DNA of 43,085 nt from Enterosoma sp964427595 (GTDB lineage Bacteria > Bacillota_I > Bacilli_A > RFN20 > CAG-288). Under the pieces are notes generated by a model. That model was not told the DNA's origin and made no database searches. It worked only from the letters and a program-made list of their open reading frames with translations. Numbering within the stretch: position 1 is the first letter of the stretch; each line of letters begins with the position of its first letter. Of the stretch, positions 16,567 to 25,341 are shown piece by piece. The stretch lies in assembly GCA_964427595.1 (NCBI GenBank), contig CAYRUQ010000011.1, forward strand, positions 1-43,085, written 5' to 3'. The position numbers were made by a program, and so were the translations under genes.

Positions 16567-18531
16567 ATGGGGTTAATTTCTTTTAAACACGTCAGCTTTT
16601 CTTATTCAGATAATAAGATTTTTAATGACTTAAATGTGACCTTTTCAGGTGTCGGTTTGACTGTCATCTTAGGCAGATCTGGCTCGGGAAAATCGACCCT
16701 ATTATCTCTTATTGGTAAACTTCTTCTTCCATCCTCTGGTGAGATCAAAAACACTTATAAGACTGAACCAGCACTCTGTTTTCAATCTCCTCTTCTTTTA
16801 AACTATCTAACTCTGAAAGAGAATGTACTTTTATCTGCTGAACTAAGTGGGACAAAAGATAAAGAATCTATTGAAGAAGTCTTTAATAAAGTAGGAATTT
16901 TAGATCTTTTAGATCGTTATCCAAGTGAAGTTTCAGGTGGAGAAGCGATGAGAGCTAGCATCGCTCGAGCTTTAATTACAAAAAGCGAGGTCTTGATACT
17001 AGATGAACCTACTGGTCAACTAGATGAAGAAACTTCAAATAAGATTTATGAATTACTAAAAGAACTATCAAAAGAGATGCTCATCATCCTAGTCACTCAT
17101 GATGAGAAAAACGCATATAAAATCGCTAATCGACTCCTTCTATTGCAAGATGGGAGATTAAAAGATGAGAAGAAACTTCCTAAACAGGAAATTGAAAACG
17201 AAGAACAGAATGACAATAAAAAAGTAGCACCCATAAGTTTTCATTTCAGCTTTTTGATGACCAAGAAATTTCTATCTAAAAGAAAGCTAAGAGTCTTTCT
17301 TTGCACTGTCTTTCTATCTTTCGCTCTCTCTTTGTTTTATCTAGGTTTGAATCTTAAGAATAATCTATCAAATGCGATGGGAAATCTTTTAAAAGAGTTT
17401 TACTCATATGAAAGTTGTGACATCTATAAAAAGACGATTATCGCCTCTTCTTCATCTCATTTAACTTTACAAAGATACGAGATTCTCTCTGAAAGTGAAC
17501 TCTCTGTCATCGGTATTGAGGAAACATATCCATCACTTTCTTACTTCTTGAGTGAAGAAAAAGAGATTTTTCTTAATGGAGAGACTGGTGTAGTTAAGAT
17601 TCTTCCTTCCTTTTTCCAAAAAGAAGAGAAACTAAAAAGTGGAGAAGTGATTAAAGATACTTTTGATGTGGTGGTTAACACCTCCTTTCTTAATACTTTT
17701 AACCTTGGTGAGACTGAAGCGATTGATAAAGAGATTCGTTTCACCGAAGAGAAAGTAGTTAGAGTATCTAGCATCTCTGCATCGGATGTTTATAGTCAAA
17801 CCTTCAATTTCAAAATAGTTGGTGTTTCAAACGAAAAAGAATTATTCAATTATGCAACAATTTATTACTCATATCAGAAGATTTATTCTTTATTAGAATC
17901 AGTTTATCTCACTAATATCTCTGAAGAACTAGGTTCCTTAACCTCTGTTATCAACCTCTTTAATAAGACTCATTACTTGAATGACGATTTCAGGAGTCAA
18001 AAGAACATCATCGTTTTAAGTGATCCGATAGCTTTTAGAGATCAAATATCTGCTGTCAGTGAAAATATCGTCGTCACTTCTAAAGTCTTAGAGATAGAAG
18101 AATCAAGTCAAACCATCGTCTCTTCACTGACTACTATCTTAGGCATTTTTATCTTCTTAACTCTGATTTCTGCTTTCATGCTTGATTTCTTGGCTGTCTA
18201 TTCTCTTTATGATGAAAACATCAGGCTTTTTGCTTTGATCAACATCTATCCAAACAAAAAGAAAAATAAACGTGTCTTAGCAGATGGGACTTTCTTCTTC
18301 TTTTTCATCGCTAATATCATTCTGTTTTTAATTCTTTCAAACATCTCAGTCTTCTTCATAAATTCATTTTTAAATAAAGCTTCTTACCCTTCCTTCTTAA
18401 GTGTCTTTGATCCTATCGCTTTTCTTCTGATTGTGCTCCTTTCCTTTTTAATCACTCTTTTAGCTTCTTCTCTACCTTTAAAACGAATCAAGGACGATGA
18501 CATCAAAAAAGAATTGGAGGGCGAAGAATGA
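16567..18531 (+). CDS. MacB-like ABC exporter, ATPase and permease in one chain (first)
   Basis: A 654-residue chain with an N-terminal ABC ATPase (residues 1 to about 215): Walker A GRSGSGKST (36-44), signature VSGGEAMRA (near 122), Walker B VLILDEPTGQLD (near 140-151) and switch His in LVTHD. A permease follows, with a first membrane helix at about 241-262, a large outside domain (about 263-520), and three more helices (about 522-547, 576-598, 616-638), the MacB/FtsX layout. The ATG at 16567 is chosen; an in-frame TTG at 16558 has no site of its own. The overlap with the next gene (ATGA) suggests the two chains work as a pair. Substrate unknown; peptides, lipoproteins or antibiotics are family possibilities. 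Confidence 0.9.
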   Translation: MGLISFKHVSFSYSDNKIFNDLNVTFSGVGLTVILGRSGSGKSTLLSLIGKLLLPSSGEIKNTYKTEPALCFQSPLLLNYLTLKENVLLSAELSGTKDKESIEEVFNKVGILDLLDRYPSEVSGGEAMRASIARALITKSEVLILDEPTGQLDEETSNKIYELLKELSKEMLIILVTHDEKNAYKIANRLLLLQDGRLKDEKKLPKQEIENEEQNDNKKVAPISFHFSFLMTKKFLSKRKLRVFLCTVFLSFALSLFYLGLNLKNNLSNAMGNLLKEFYSYESCDIYKKTIIASSSSHLTLQRYEILSESELSVIGIEETYPSLSYFLSEEKEIFLNGETGVVKILPSFFQKEEKLKSGEVIKDTFDVVVNTSFLNTFNLGETEAIDKEIRFTEEKVVRVSSISASDVYSQTFNFKIVGVSNEKELFNYATIYYSYQKIYSLLESVYLTNISEELGSLTSVINLFNKTHYLNDDFRSQKNIIVLSDPIAFRDQISAVSENIVVTSKVLEIEESSQTIVSSLTTILGIFIFLTLISAFMLDFLAVYSLYDENIRLFALINIYPNKKKNKRVLADGTFFFFFIANIILFLILSNISVFFINSFLNKASYPSFLSVFDPIAFLLIVLLSFLITLLASSLPLKRIKDDDIKKELEGEE

Positions 18532-21344
18532 TCAAACTTGACCATATCACCAAACGATACACGGGTGCAAAAGAGAACACTATCACTGATGCATGTTATC
18601 AATTCCCTGATACTGGTCTTTATTTTCTGACTGGCAAATCTGGTTCTGGAAAATCTACTCTTCTATCTATCATCGGTGGAATGGATTTCGAATTTGAAGG
18701 AGATCTGATAACTGATAACAAAAACATCAAAGAACTGACTGAGAAAGAGAGAGCTGATTATCGCTATAAGAAGATATCTTTCGTCTTTCAAGACTGCTTA
18801 GCCCAGGATAAAGAAAGCGTAAAAGATAATCTGCTCAAACCATTAGCTATCTCTAATTTAAAAGACAAAGAAAAGATAGAACTGATTAAAAGAAGGTTGA
18901 GAGATGTCGGACTTGAAGACAAACTAAACTCTGATTTTGAAAATCTCTCTGGTGGAGAAAAGAAAAGAATCGCCCTTGCTAAAGGACTAGTCAAAAATGC
19001 CCCGATTCTTCTAGCTGACGAGCCACTAGCTTCTTTGAATAAAAACATGAGAAAAGACATCACTTCTTTGCTTTTAAAAGAAGGAGAAAAGAGATTAGTG
19101 ATAGTCATCACTCATGAAGAAGAGGAAATACCAGAAGAAGCCGGTGTTTTAAAAATCATCAACGGACATTTGTTTCTGGAAAAAGAAACATCTATGAAAA
19201 AGAAAGATATTCTCACAGGCCCAACTAGAACCAAGTGGTCTAGAGCAAATCTTTTAAGGCAACTATATATGAGCATCAAGACTAAACGACAGCTGTTATC
19301 TATCAGCATCATCAGTCTTGTCATCGCTTTATTTTCTATCTCTTTTTCTTTCCTGCTCTCACAAGGAGTCAAAAACTCTTTAAATGATACGATCACCGCT
19401 TATATGTCTGATAATTCATTAGTCATCTCTGAAAAAGATGAGAGTTATAACGGCACTTCTTTTGAGAGTTCTGATGTTTATTTTCTGACAACATTGAAAC
19501 AGCGATATCCCAATATAATCGCAGATGTATCTAATTTTTATATGACTTCTGTTGATGATATCTTTGAAGGTGATCAAAGAATCAGTCTGATTTATGATAA
19601 AGAAAGCTATACGCTCAATCGTTTTTCTTTAAAAACATTCACAGAAGCTTTGAGTACAAAAGAATTGAGTAGTGATATCAAAATTTATGGAAGCACATCT
19701 TTAGATGAAAGTGAAGTTGTCTTAGGCATAAGAGAGGAAGATGTATCTGCACTCTATCTTCTGCTCTATAAAACTACTCCCGATAGTATCGATGAAGATA
19801 ATATGACTCAACTCGGTTATCAATTGGTCAATAAGACCATATCTCTAAGAGTAGTAGCTAGTAAAGGTCAGTGGAATTATCACCTTGATTACTCTTTCAA
19901 AATAAAAGGGTTCTTCATCAGTGATAGCCCTGCTGTTCTACATACTGATAGTGACTTTAACACTTACTTCGTCAGTAAGATTCTCCAATTCAAAGAGATA
20001 CTCCTTGAAGAAGAATTTGATGAAGATGTCCCCTGGACTTTAAAGTATGCCCCAGGTTTAACACTTTATCCTGGTAAGACAGGTGACTTTTTAAAAGCAT
20101 TTCTTCAAGATGAAACCTGTAATCTTTATGTGCCACAAGTTTTAACTACTACTTCCTATTACCAACACGATGATTTAGATACTCATAATAGAATTCTGAT
20201 TTATAAAGACTATCTTCCTAAACTCGCCTTAAGCAAGGTAGATTCTTATGTGAGAGAAAACCAAAATAAAATCTTTAAAGTCATGTATTCTTCCCCAATT
20301 TATACCTGTACAGCTAGTGGTTACATCTCTGGTTTTCAAAAACCTTTCTTCTTCTCGGCAAATCTTGAGGAACTCAATTACATTCAAGATTCATACCACT
20401 TGTCTGATATTGATTTAGGTGCTTTTCAAGGTTCTTTAATGGAAGTCGGAGACAAAGTAGTCAAGGCTGATCTTCTCTCGGCATTAGAAGAAGATGGTTT
20501 AAGTTTTCGAATAAGTTCGCCATCTTTAATCACGACAGGTAAAGAACCCTCTAATGATAATGAAATAGCTATCTCTAAAGGCTTAGCTGAAAAATTCTTC
20601 ACCAAAGTTGAAAAAGCTCTTGGTAGTACTCTTCATGCTCTCACCCTTCTTAAAACTGAAGAGAAAGATTATGGGTATGAAAATGTATTTGCTGAAGGAA
20701 AACTGACGATTGTCGGTGTCAGCGATGAAGAAGATAATGCCATATATCATGAAGCTCTCTTTCCTCTTTGTTATGCTTTTTCTCATCTTGAACTATCCCC
20801 TGAAGAAGTCAGAATAACACAAGCAGTTGTCGATGTTGATTTAGAAAACTACGACAGTGAATATTACTTGACTAGTCTTGAAGCAGCCGATTTACTCGGT
20901 CAGTTTCCAATCGATAGCATGTTAAAAGAGATAGAAAGCATGCTTTCTTCTCTTTCTACTCTCTTTTTAATATTCGCTCTCTTGGGTTTAGTGACATCGG
21001 CTTTTCTTCTCTTTTTAGCCCTTTATCTGATGATTAATAAAGATAAGAAAGCTTTAGGAATTCTTTTAGCTTTAGGATATCAAAAGAAAGAGATTTGTAA
21101 TTATTACTTTCTGATGTCTCTAATAGTCGGACTGATCGCCTATGTGTTATCAGTCTTTCTTTCTATATTTACTGAACTCATGCTTCAAGGTGCTTTAGAA
21201 GACATATTAAGATCCTATTCTTTTAATCTGTTTCCTTATCTCATCAGTTTGTTTGCTTCTTTATTATCAACAGGTTTAACTGGTATAGCTATGAGGTTAA
21301 GAATTAATAAACTGAGTCCCAAAGATACCTTCAGACGTAAATAG
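18528..21344 (+). CDS. MacB-like ABC exporter, ATPase and permease in one chain (second)
   Basis: A 938-residue paralogue in architecture of the preceding gene. The ATPase has Walker A GKSGSGKST (36-44), signature LSGGEKKRIALA, Walker B ILLADEPLASLN and ITHEEEE. The first membrane helix is at about 257-280. An extracytoplasmic region of about 530 residues follows, roughly twice that of its partner. Three C-terminal helices lie at about 811-836, 861-886 and 899-921. Fused ATPase-first MacB-type chains normally work as dimers, so a heterodimer with the upstream gene is likely. No adaptor or outer-membrane partner would be expected in a Gram-positive. No peptide or resistance gene that names the cargo is adjacent. 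Confidence 0.88.
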   Translation: MIKLDHITKRYTGAKENTITDACYQFPDTGLYFLTGKSGSGKSTLLSIIGGMDFEFEGDLITDNKNIKELTEKERADYRYKKISFVFQDCLAQDKESVKDNLLKPLAISNLKDKEKIELIKRRLRDVGLEDKLNSDFENLSGGEKKRIALAKGLVKNAPILLADEPLASLNKNMRKDITSLLLKEGEKRLVIVITHEEEEIPEEAGVLKIINGHLFLEKETSMKKKDILTGPTRTKWSRANLLRQLYMSIKTKRQLLSISIISLVIALFSISFSFLLSQGVKNSLNDTITAYMSDNSLVISEKDESYNGTSFESSDVYFLTTLKQRYPNIIADVSNFYMTSVDDIFEGDQRISLIYDKESYTLNRFSLKTFTEALSTKELSSDIKIYGSTSLDESEVVLGIREEDVSALYLLLYKTTPDSIDEDNMTQLGYQLVNKTISLRVVASKGQWNYHLDYSFKIKGFFISDSPAVLHTDSDFNTYFVSKILQFKEILLEEEFDEDVPWTLKYAPGLTLYPGKTGDFLKAFLQDETCNLYVPQVLTTTSYYQHDDLDTHNRILIYKDYLPKLALSKVDSYVRENQNKIFKVMYSSPIYTCTASGYISGFQKPFFFSANLEELNYIQDSYHLSDIDLGAFQGSLMEVGDKVVKADLLSALEEDGLSFRISSPSLITTGKEPSNDNEIAISKGLAEKFFTKVEKALGSTLHALTLLKTEEKDYGYENVFAEGKLTIVGVSDEEDNAIYHEALFPLCYAFSHLELSPEEVRITQAVVDVDLENYDSEYYLTSLEAADLLGQFPIDSMLKEIESMLSSLSTLFLIFALLGLVTSAFLLFLALYLMINKDKKALGILLALGYQKKEICNYYFLMSLIVGLIAYVLSVFLSIFTELMLQGALEDILRSYSFNLFPYLISLFASLLSTGLTGIAMRLRINKLSPKDTFRRK

Positions 21345-21348
21345 TGGG

Positions 21349-21384
21349 ATTTAAGTCGTTTTAAAAAAATACCTTAAATTTTCT
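21349..21384 (+). terminator. Weak terminator-like hairpin after the ABC operon
   Basis: ATTTAAG (21349-21355) pairs with CTTAAAT (21373-21379), followed by TTTTC. It is almost all A-T, so strength is doubtful. Confidence 0.35.
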
Positions 21385-21473
21385 TATCTTCCTAATACCA
21401 AAAAGGCACAATTCATCGAAATAAAAGAAACAAGTGTGTAATATTTTGGACACTTATATTTTCAATATTGCTT

Positions 21474-21520
21474 GTTGTCCGCCTCCAATTTATTCTTGAG
21501 TTACAACATAACGGAGGACA
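21474..21520 (+). promoter_or_regulatory. Leader hairpin hiding the ribosome binding site of the first unknown paralogue
   Basis: CCTCC (21482-21486) is complementary to the ribosome binding site GGAGG (21513-21517). The pairing can be extended by TGT (21476-21478) with ACA (21518-21520) after a 3-nt bulge. A competing pairing is GTTGT (21474-21478) with ACAAC (21503-21507). Further upstream, AAGTGT (21432-21437) and ACACTT (21450-21455) form another inverted repeat. Confidence 0.4.
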
Positions 21521-21524
21521 TAAA

Positions 21525-22055
21525 ATGTTAACAAAAGACCTGCTCGAAAATTTGAGTGAGTACGAAGAACTTAGAAATCTATTCCCTGAAAATGTTTTAC
21601 CGGCTTTAAAAGAAATTAAGCCACAATTAAACGAAACCATAATTGTTATCAATAGTCTTTGTGAGTTCATCGATAGCCTTGAAGATTTTGATCCGGAACA
21701 CGATGATCCCTCAAAAGCCATCTCAGTGATGGATGCTATTCTTCAAATTGAAAAACAACTTAAATCTCTCTTTGACTATGTCAATCATTTAGCAGAAAGG
21801 CTTGAAACAAACCATGGTTGCGGTTGGCTTGCACCTCTTATTCTCAGAAATACATACCAAAAACTTAGAAGCTCGATTCGAAGAGCACTAAACAGAATTA
21901 AAAATAGGATTTTTAACCATTATTTACGCAAATTATATGATGAATTTCTAGATTGGGGTAAAGGCTTTGGCTTCCAACCTAAACACTCTACCGCCTTTAG
22001 ATTCAGAAGAAAAGATTTTCCAGAAATGGTTTCTCGAAAAGATATACTTTACTAA
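21525..22055 (+). CDS. Uncharacterised protein, first of a paralogous pair
   Basis: I do not recognise this 176-residue protein. The N-terminal half is acidic and helical (about residues 3-95). The C-terminal half is basic, with runs of Arg and Lys (111-130 and 158-172). There is no signal peptide or membrane helix. It shares two motifs with the next gene at identical internal spacing: W101-L-A-P-x-x-x-R-N109, and Y138-D-E-F-x-x-W144-x3-F148-G149. The ATG at 21525 has a strong GGAGG site (21513-21517) that a leader hairpin may hide; a TTG at 21468 in the same frame has none. The basic C terminus could suit nucleic-acid or membrane-surface binding, but that is a guess. Confidence 0.8.
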   Translation: MLTKDLLENLSEYEELRNLFPENVLPALKEIKPQLNETIIVINSLCEFIDSLEDFDPEHDDPSKAISVMDAILQIEKQLKSLFDYVNHLAERLETNHGCGWLAPLILRNTYQKLRSSIRRALNRIKNRIFNHYLRKLYDEFLDWGKGFGFQPKHSTAFRFRRKDFPEMVSRKDILY

Positions 22056-22113
22056 TTTTTAGTTAACAAACTTATATTCATCCTTTTTCTTATTTATTAC
22101 TTGGAGAATTTAA

Positions 22114-22554
22114 ATGGCGCAAACGGAAGTTAAAAATAATGAGTCAGTGAATAAAGGTTTTAAATCTTGGCTTCAAATTTTTTCCCAAATGATACAGGAC
22201 ATGAAAAAGATGGTAGCCTTTCTTAATACTGACGAAGTTCCCGATAACGATGCTCTCAAGAATACTATGGATCTGTTTTTCTACGTAATTCCATACAGTT
22301 TGTCAAAAGCACAAGCTCCTTTAGGAGATTGTGATTGGCTTGTTCCTGTTTTGATAAAGAATATGTTAGCTGACATAAGAAAAAGAGTACTTAAAATTCT
22401 TTATACGCTTAATGATCCATCGACTTGTGATAGAAAGCAATTTAGTGAATTAAAAATGATTTATGACAAGTTTTATAAATGGTGTGTAGACTTCGGTGCT
22501 ATAACTTATAAAGATTCAATAAACGAAACAAGATACATAGCCCGTTTGATTTAA
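22114..22554 (+). CDS. Uncharacterised protein, second of a paralogous pair
   Basis: Not recognised; 146 residues, soluble, mostly helical. It matches the preceding protein through W75-L-V-P-x-x-x-K-N83 and Y117-D-K-F-x-x-W123-x3-F127-G128, with the same spacing inside each motif, so the two are diverged duplicates. It lacks most of the acidic N-terminal region and the Arg-rich tail of its partner. Cysteines at about residues 73, 95 and 124 have no metal-site pattern. TTGGAG precedes the ATG. The 58-nt gap from the first gene suggests co-transcription, and a weak terminator follows. Function unknown. Confidence 0.8.
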   Translation: MAQTEVKNNESVNKGFKSWLQIFSQMIQDMKKMVAFLNTDEVPDNDALKNTMDLFFYVIPYSLSKAQAPLGDCDWLVPVLIKNMLADIRKRVLKILYTLNDPSTCDRKQFSELKMIYDKFYKWCVDFGAITYKDSINETRYIARLI

Positions 22555-22556
22555 AG

Positions 22557-22590
22557 AGCAATTATAGAGATTATAAAACTGCTTATTTTT
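22557..22590 (+). terminator. Probable terminator after the paralogous pair
   Basis: AGCA (22557-22560) with TGCT (22580-22583), and TTATA with TATAA inside, make a broken stem followed by TATTTTT. Confidence 0.45.
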
Positions 22591-22717
22591 CCACGTGTTA
22601 TGTGTGTTTTTCTTCTTCAAAAAGCCATCAATTTCCATTCAAAAAATAAACTCGTAAAAAATAACCGCTTTCATAGAAGTAAAGTCAAATATAACTACAA
22701 TTTTTCTTTTCTATTTG

Positions 22718-22748
22718 TGATATATTTTTATCGTGTGTTCATCAACAC
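22718..22748 (+). promoter_or_regulatory. Extended -10 promoter and 5' hairpin of the cold-shock gene
   Basis: TGATATATT (22718-22726) is an extended -10 element with a predicted start near 22733. The transcript would then begin with the stem GTGTT-CATC-AACAC (22735-22748), a possible 5' stabilising structure. Confidence 0.5.
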
Positions 22749-22766
22749 AGAAAGGGTTATTAGACT

Positions 22767-22967
22767 ATGAAGGGTACTGTTAAGAAGTTCGACAAAGACA
22801 AAGGCTACGGATTCATCACTGGCGAAGACAACAAGGATTATTTCTTCCACTACAGCCAGCTCGTTATGGATGGATTCAAGACCGCTGAGGTTGGCCAAAA
22901 CGTCGAATACGATGCCACCACTACTGAAAAAGGTCTCAGAGCCAACAACATCCATTTTGTCGACTGA
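22767..22967 (+). CDS. csp: Cold-shock protein (CspA family)
   Basis: A 66-residue single-domain OB-fold RNA chaperone of the usual length. RNP1 is KGYGFITG and RNP2 is DYFFHYS. The family melts mRNA secondary structure during cold shock or fast growth. It has its own promoter, an AAAGGG site and a strong terminator, so it is a monocistronic unit. Which Csp paralogue it is cannot be told. The leader is only about 35 nt, much shorter than the thermosensor leader of E. coli cspA, so cold control of that type is unlikely. Confidence 0.96.
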   Translation: MKGTVKKFDKDKGYGFITGEDNKDYFFHYSQLVMDGFKTAEVGQNVEYDATTTEKGLRANNIHFVD

Positions 22968-23000
22968 TTATCATATTTAGAAGTTAATCACTCCGACACC

Positions 23001-23036
23001 AAAACAGCCTCTCTTGTGGGAGGCTGTTTTTTCTTT
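23001..23036. terminator. Terminator between csp and the nucleoside kinase
   Basis: AAAACAGCCTCTC (23001-23013), a TTGT loop and GGGAGGCTGTTTT (23018-23030) form a 13-bp stem with one T-G wobble, then TTCTTTT. The A run on the other side lets it also serve the converging minus-strand gene. Confidence 0.92.
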
Positions 23037-23050
23037 TGCATATCAATAAA

Positions 23051-24688
23051 TTAACGGGCGTCTTTAAAGGATGAGCCGCCGACGAATTCACGGATGAGTG
23101 AATTACAAGGGATATCATCAATCCCAATCGGTAAGAAATATTTAAGTAACGCTTTTAATCTATTAGCGGTCGCAAATTCATTATCAGAAGGTTGAATCTC
23201 ATTAAGAAGAGGCATGACATAATTTCTGATCGCACAAAGTTCATAAGACATAAAGGTATCAAAGACAAAGTCAGCATTCTCTTCTGTCGGATAGATGTAT
23301 TTAAATTCTCCGTTTCTGACAGCTGGCCACATTGAGATAGTGGTTTTAGCATCAGTGCCTCTCGTTCTTGCATCTCTAGTGATTCTTCTGAGAAGTCTGA
23401 TATCAGTCATGCTCATCGGTGTGTGATTATCGATGTTGACCTGAGGTTTCGGTGAGATATAAACACGATATTTCTGATGTTCAGGAATAGATGTTCCGAG
23501 TTTGGTATTCAAAGCATGGATACCTTCCATGATGATGGGTTGATTAGGAGATAAAACAATCGGTTTAGAGAAGGTTCTCACTCCTTCCTTAAAAGTGTAG
23601 TGAGGAAGCATGACTTCTTCTCCAGCGATCAAGGCAGAGATGGTGTCATTAAACAATGTGGTGTCGATAGCATCGATGCTCTCGATATCAACATCAGGCA
23701 CTAATTCTCCTTTAGGTATATAAAAATCATCGACAGAGATTCTGATAGGTCTTAATCCTTTGGACATGAGTTCAAAGGTGAGACGATTAGCAAACGAAGT
23801 CTTTCCAGAGGAGGAAGGGCCAGCGATACAGATGAGACGAACAGCATTATCACCAGAAACGATATCTTGTCCAAGATGAGCTAACATGTCATTCATTCTG
23901 CTTTCAGCAAGATTGATTAAAGATAGTGAACCATACTTCTTCAAAAAGCGATTGATTCCAGTAGCAGTATCAAGTTGATTTTCTTCAGACCAACGACTGA
24001 CACCCGCTAATGTTCTGGCAAATTTTAATTCATCTTCAAAAGGCGGAATCCTACCACCACATTCTGAGCGAGGACTTTGGATTAAGAAACCAGGTTCGTA
24101 GTATCTCAAAATGAAGTCTTTAAGAAATCCACTAGAAGGAACCATCGGTGAGTAGAGATAGTCATAATAATCAAAACCGAAGGCATTACATTTATATAAA
24201 TGAACGAAGTTTTCAGGGCGATACCTAAGGACGCTGATCTTATCAAACAATCCTTGTTGATGATAAATCTTGAGAGCTTCTTCCTTGCTCACTTTGACTC
24301 TGGTAAAAGGAACATCAAGGTTGACAATCTCTTGCATCTTATCTGCAATCTTCTTGACAATACTTGGCGTTGTATGAAGCTTTTTTCTTCCTAAAAGACG
24401 GCAAAATACAGAACGTGAAATGTTATAAAAGAATTTGCAATCTAATTTTGAATCTATCGATTTTACAGCTAGAGCAACAAGATATCTAAGAGAAGCCTCA
24501 TAAATCTTAGTAGCAGTATTACTAGTTAAATCTAAATAATTTAAAGTGGCATCACATTCATAAGAAAATGGATGATTAAGTTCGGTGAGTCTACCATTGA
24601 CCTCTACGCATATATATTTCTTCTTATCTTCATCTGGGAGTTTATCTAATGGAGTTTCACCTTTAAGAAAATGTTGTGTGATAATCAT
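23051..24688 (-). CDS. Nucleoside kinase (uridine kinase-like) with an N-terminal ThrRS-like region
   Basis: A 545-residue protein. The C-terminal half is a uridine kinase/phosphoribulokinase domain with Walker A GPSSSGKT (residues 290-297), ISVDDFYIPKGE, and PIIMEGIHALN. The N-terminal half resembles the TGS and editing-domain-like region found in threonyl-tRNA synthetase and in a known class of Firmicutes nucleoside kinases. It probably phosphorylates uridine or cytidine for pyrimidine salvage. The ATG at 24688 is chosen over one 15 nt upstream because GGAAGGAGGAG lies between them. A promoter sits at 24729-24756. It is transcribed away from greA. The role of the N-terminal part is unknown. 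Confidence 0.88.
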   Translation of the reverse strand: MIITQHFLKGETPLDKLPDEDKKKYICVEVNGRLTELNHPFSYECDATLNYLDLTSNTATKIYEASLRYLVALAVKSIDSKLDCKFFYNISRSVFCRLLGRKKLHTTPSIVKKIADKMQEIVNLDVPFTRVKVSKEEALKIYHQQGLFDKISVLRYRPENFVHLYKCNAFGFDYYDYLYSPMVPSSGFLKDFILRYYEPGFLIQSPRSECGGRIPPFEDELKFARTLAGVSRWSEENQLDTATGINRFLKKYGSLSLINLAESRMNDMLAHLGQDIVSGDNAVRLICIAGPSSSGKTSFANRLTFELMSKGLRPIRISVDDFYIPKGELVPDVDIESIDAIDTTLFNDTISALIAGEEVMLPHYTFKEGVRTFSKPIVLSPNQPIIMEGIHALNTKLGTSIPEHQKYRVYISPKPQVNIDNHTPMSMTDIRLLRRITRDARTRGTDAKTTISMWPAVRNGEFKYIYPTEENADFVFDTFMSYELCAIRNYVMPLLNEIQPSDNEFATANRLKALLKYFLPIGIDDIPCNSLIREFVGGSSFKDAR

Positions 24689-24728
24689 ATCTCCTCCTTC
24701 CATGAAAGCCCTTGCAAATTGCCTTTTA

Positions 24729-24756
24729 ATTATATATATAAACTTCTACAAATCAA
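24729..24756 (-). promoter_or_regulatory. Promoter of the nucleoside kinase
   Basis: On the minus strand, TTGATT (24756-24751), a 16-nt spacer and TATAAT (24734-24729). It diverges from the greA promoter about 40 nt away. Confidence 0.65.
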
Positions 24757-24769
24757 TGTTTTGTTTTTG

Positions 24770-24778
24770 TGTTATAAT
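24770..24778 (+). promoter_or_regulatory. Extended -10 promoter of greA
   Basis: TGTTATAAT at 24770-24778, a perfect extended -10 element, about 25 nt before the greA ATG. Confidence 0.7.
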
Positions 24779-24803
24779 TTGTTGCTCAAAAGAGGTAAAA
24801 ATC

Positions 24804-25274
24804 ATGGCTGATAGTTCAATTGTTTTAACTAGAAAAGGAAAAGAAGAGTTAGAAGCAAAACTCTTAAATCTCAAAGAAAACGAGAAACCTAAAGCTCTCG
24901 CTGAACTCAACTTAGCTAGATCTCAAGGTGACTTAAGTGAGAACGCTGATTACGATGCTGCTCGTGAAAAATGCCAACGCATCGAAAGCGAAATCTCTAA
25001 TATCCAATACACCCTTGATCACTGCACGATAGTTGAAAACACCTCTGGTGGTAAAACCTGTCGTTTAGGCGGGGGTGAAATCACTGCTAAGAACCTTTCC
25101 ACCAATGATATTTATGTCTTCACCATCGTCGGTTCTGCCGAAGCTGATCCCGCTCATGGTAAGATCTCCAACACCTGTCCGGTCGCTCAAGCTGTCTTGA
25201 ATCATCAAGTCGGTGATACCGTTGTTGTCAAAGCACAAAACGTCTACTCTCTTCTCATCGAAAAAGTCAGCTGA
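24804..25274 (+). CDS. greA: Transcription elongation factor GreA
   Basis: A 156-residue factor that enters the RNA polymerase secondary channel and stimulates cleavage of backtracked RNA. The N-terminal coiled coil has LTRKGKEELEAKL and the tip motif GDLSENADYDAA, with the acidic pair Asp43 and Glu46. The C-terminal globular domain follows with VGDTVVVKA. The ATG at 24804 is chosen because AGAGG lies 10 nt upstream, the promoter is at 24770-24778 and the product then starts as GreA does. The C-terminal domain differs from the usual VGKxxGD wording, but length and fold cues fit. Confidence 0.93.
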   Translation: MADSSIVLTRKGKEELEAKLLNLKENEKPKALAELNLARSQGDLSENADYDAAREKCQRIESEISNIQYTLDHCTIVENTSGGKTCRLGGGEITAKNLSTNDIYVFTIVGSAEADPAHGKISNTCPVAQAVLNHQVGDTVVVKAQNVYSLLIEKVS

Positions 25275-25303
25275 ACAGATAAATCTGTTCAATATTAGAA
25301 AAT

Positions 25304-25341
25304 AACCCTCTTTGCCTCTAATAGTAGGTGAAGGGGGTTTT
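25304..25341 (+). terminator. Hairpin ending greA and covering the comEA ribosome binding site
   Basis: Positions 25304-25317 pair with 25326-25339 over 14 bp (three G-T wobbles), with an 8-nt loop, followed by a short T run (25338-25341). The 3' arm contains AAGGGGG (25331-25337), the only ribosome binding site for the comEA ATG at 25347. A second short hairpin without a T run, GAACAGAT/ATCTGTTC, lies at 25273-25290. Confidence 0.65.

Noticed and set aside
22733..22766. Cold-shock thermosensor leader in front of csp
   Set aside because: The leader is about 35 nt with a single 5-bp hairpin, too short for the known cspA-type structure.
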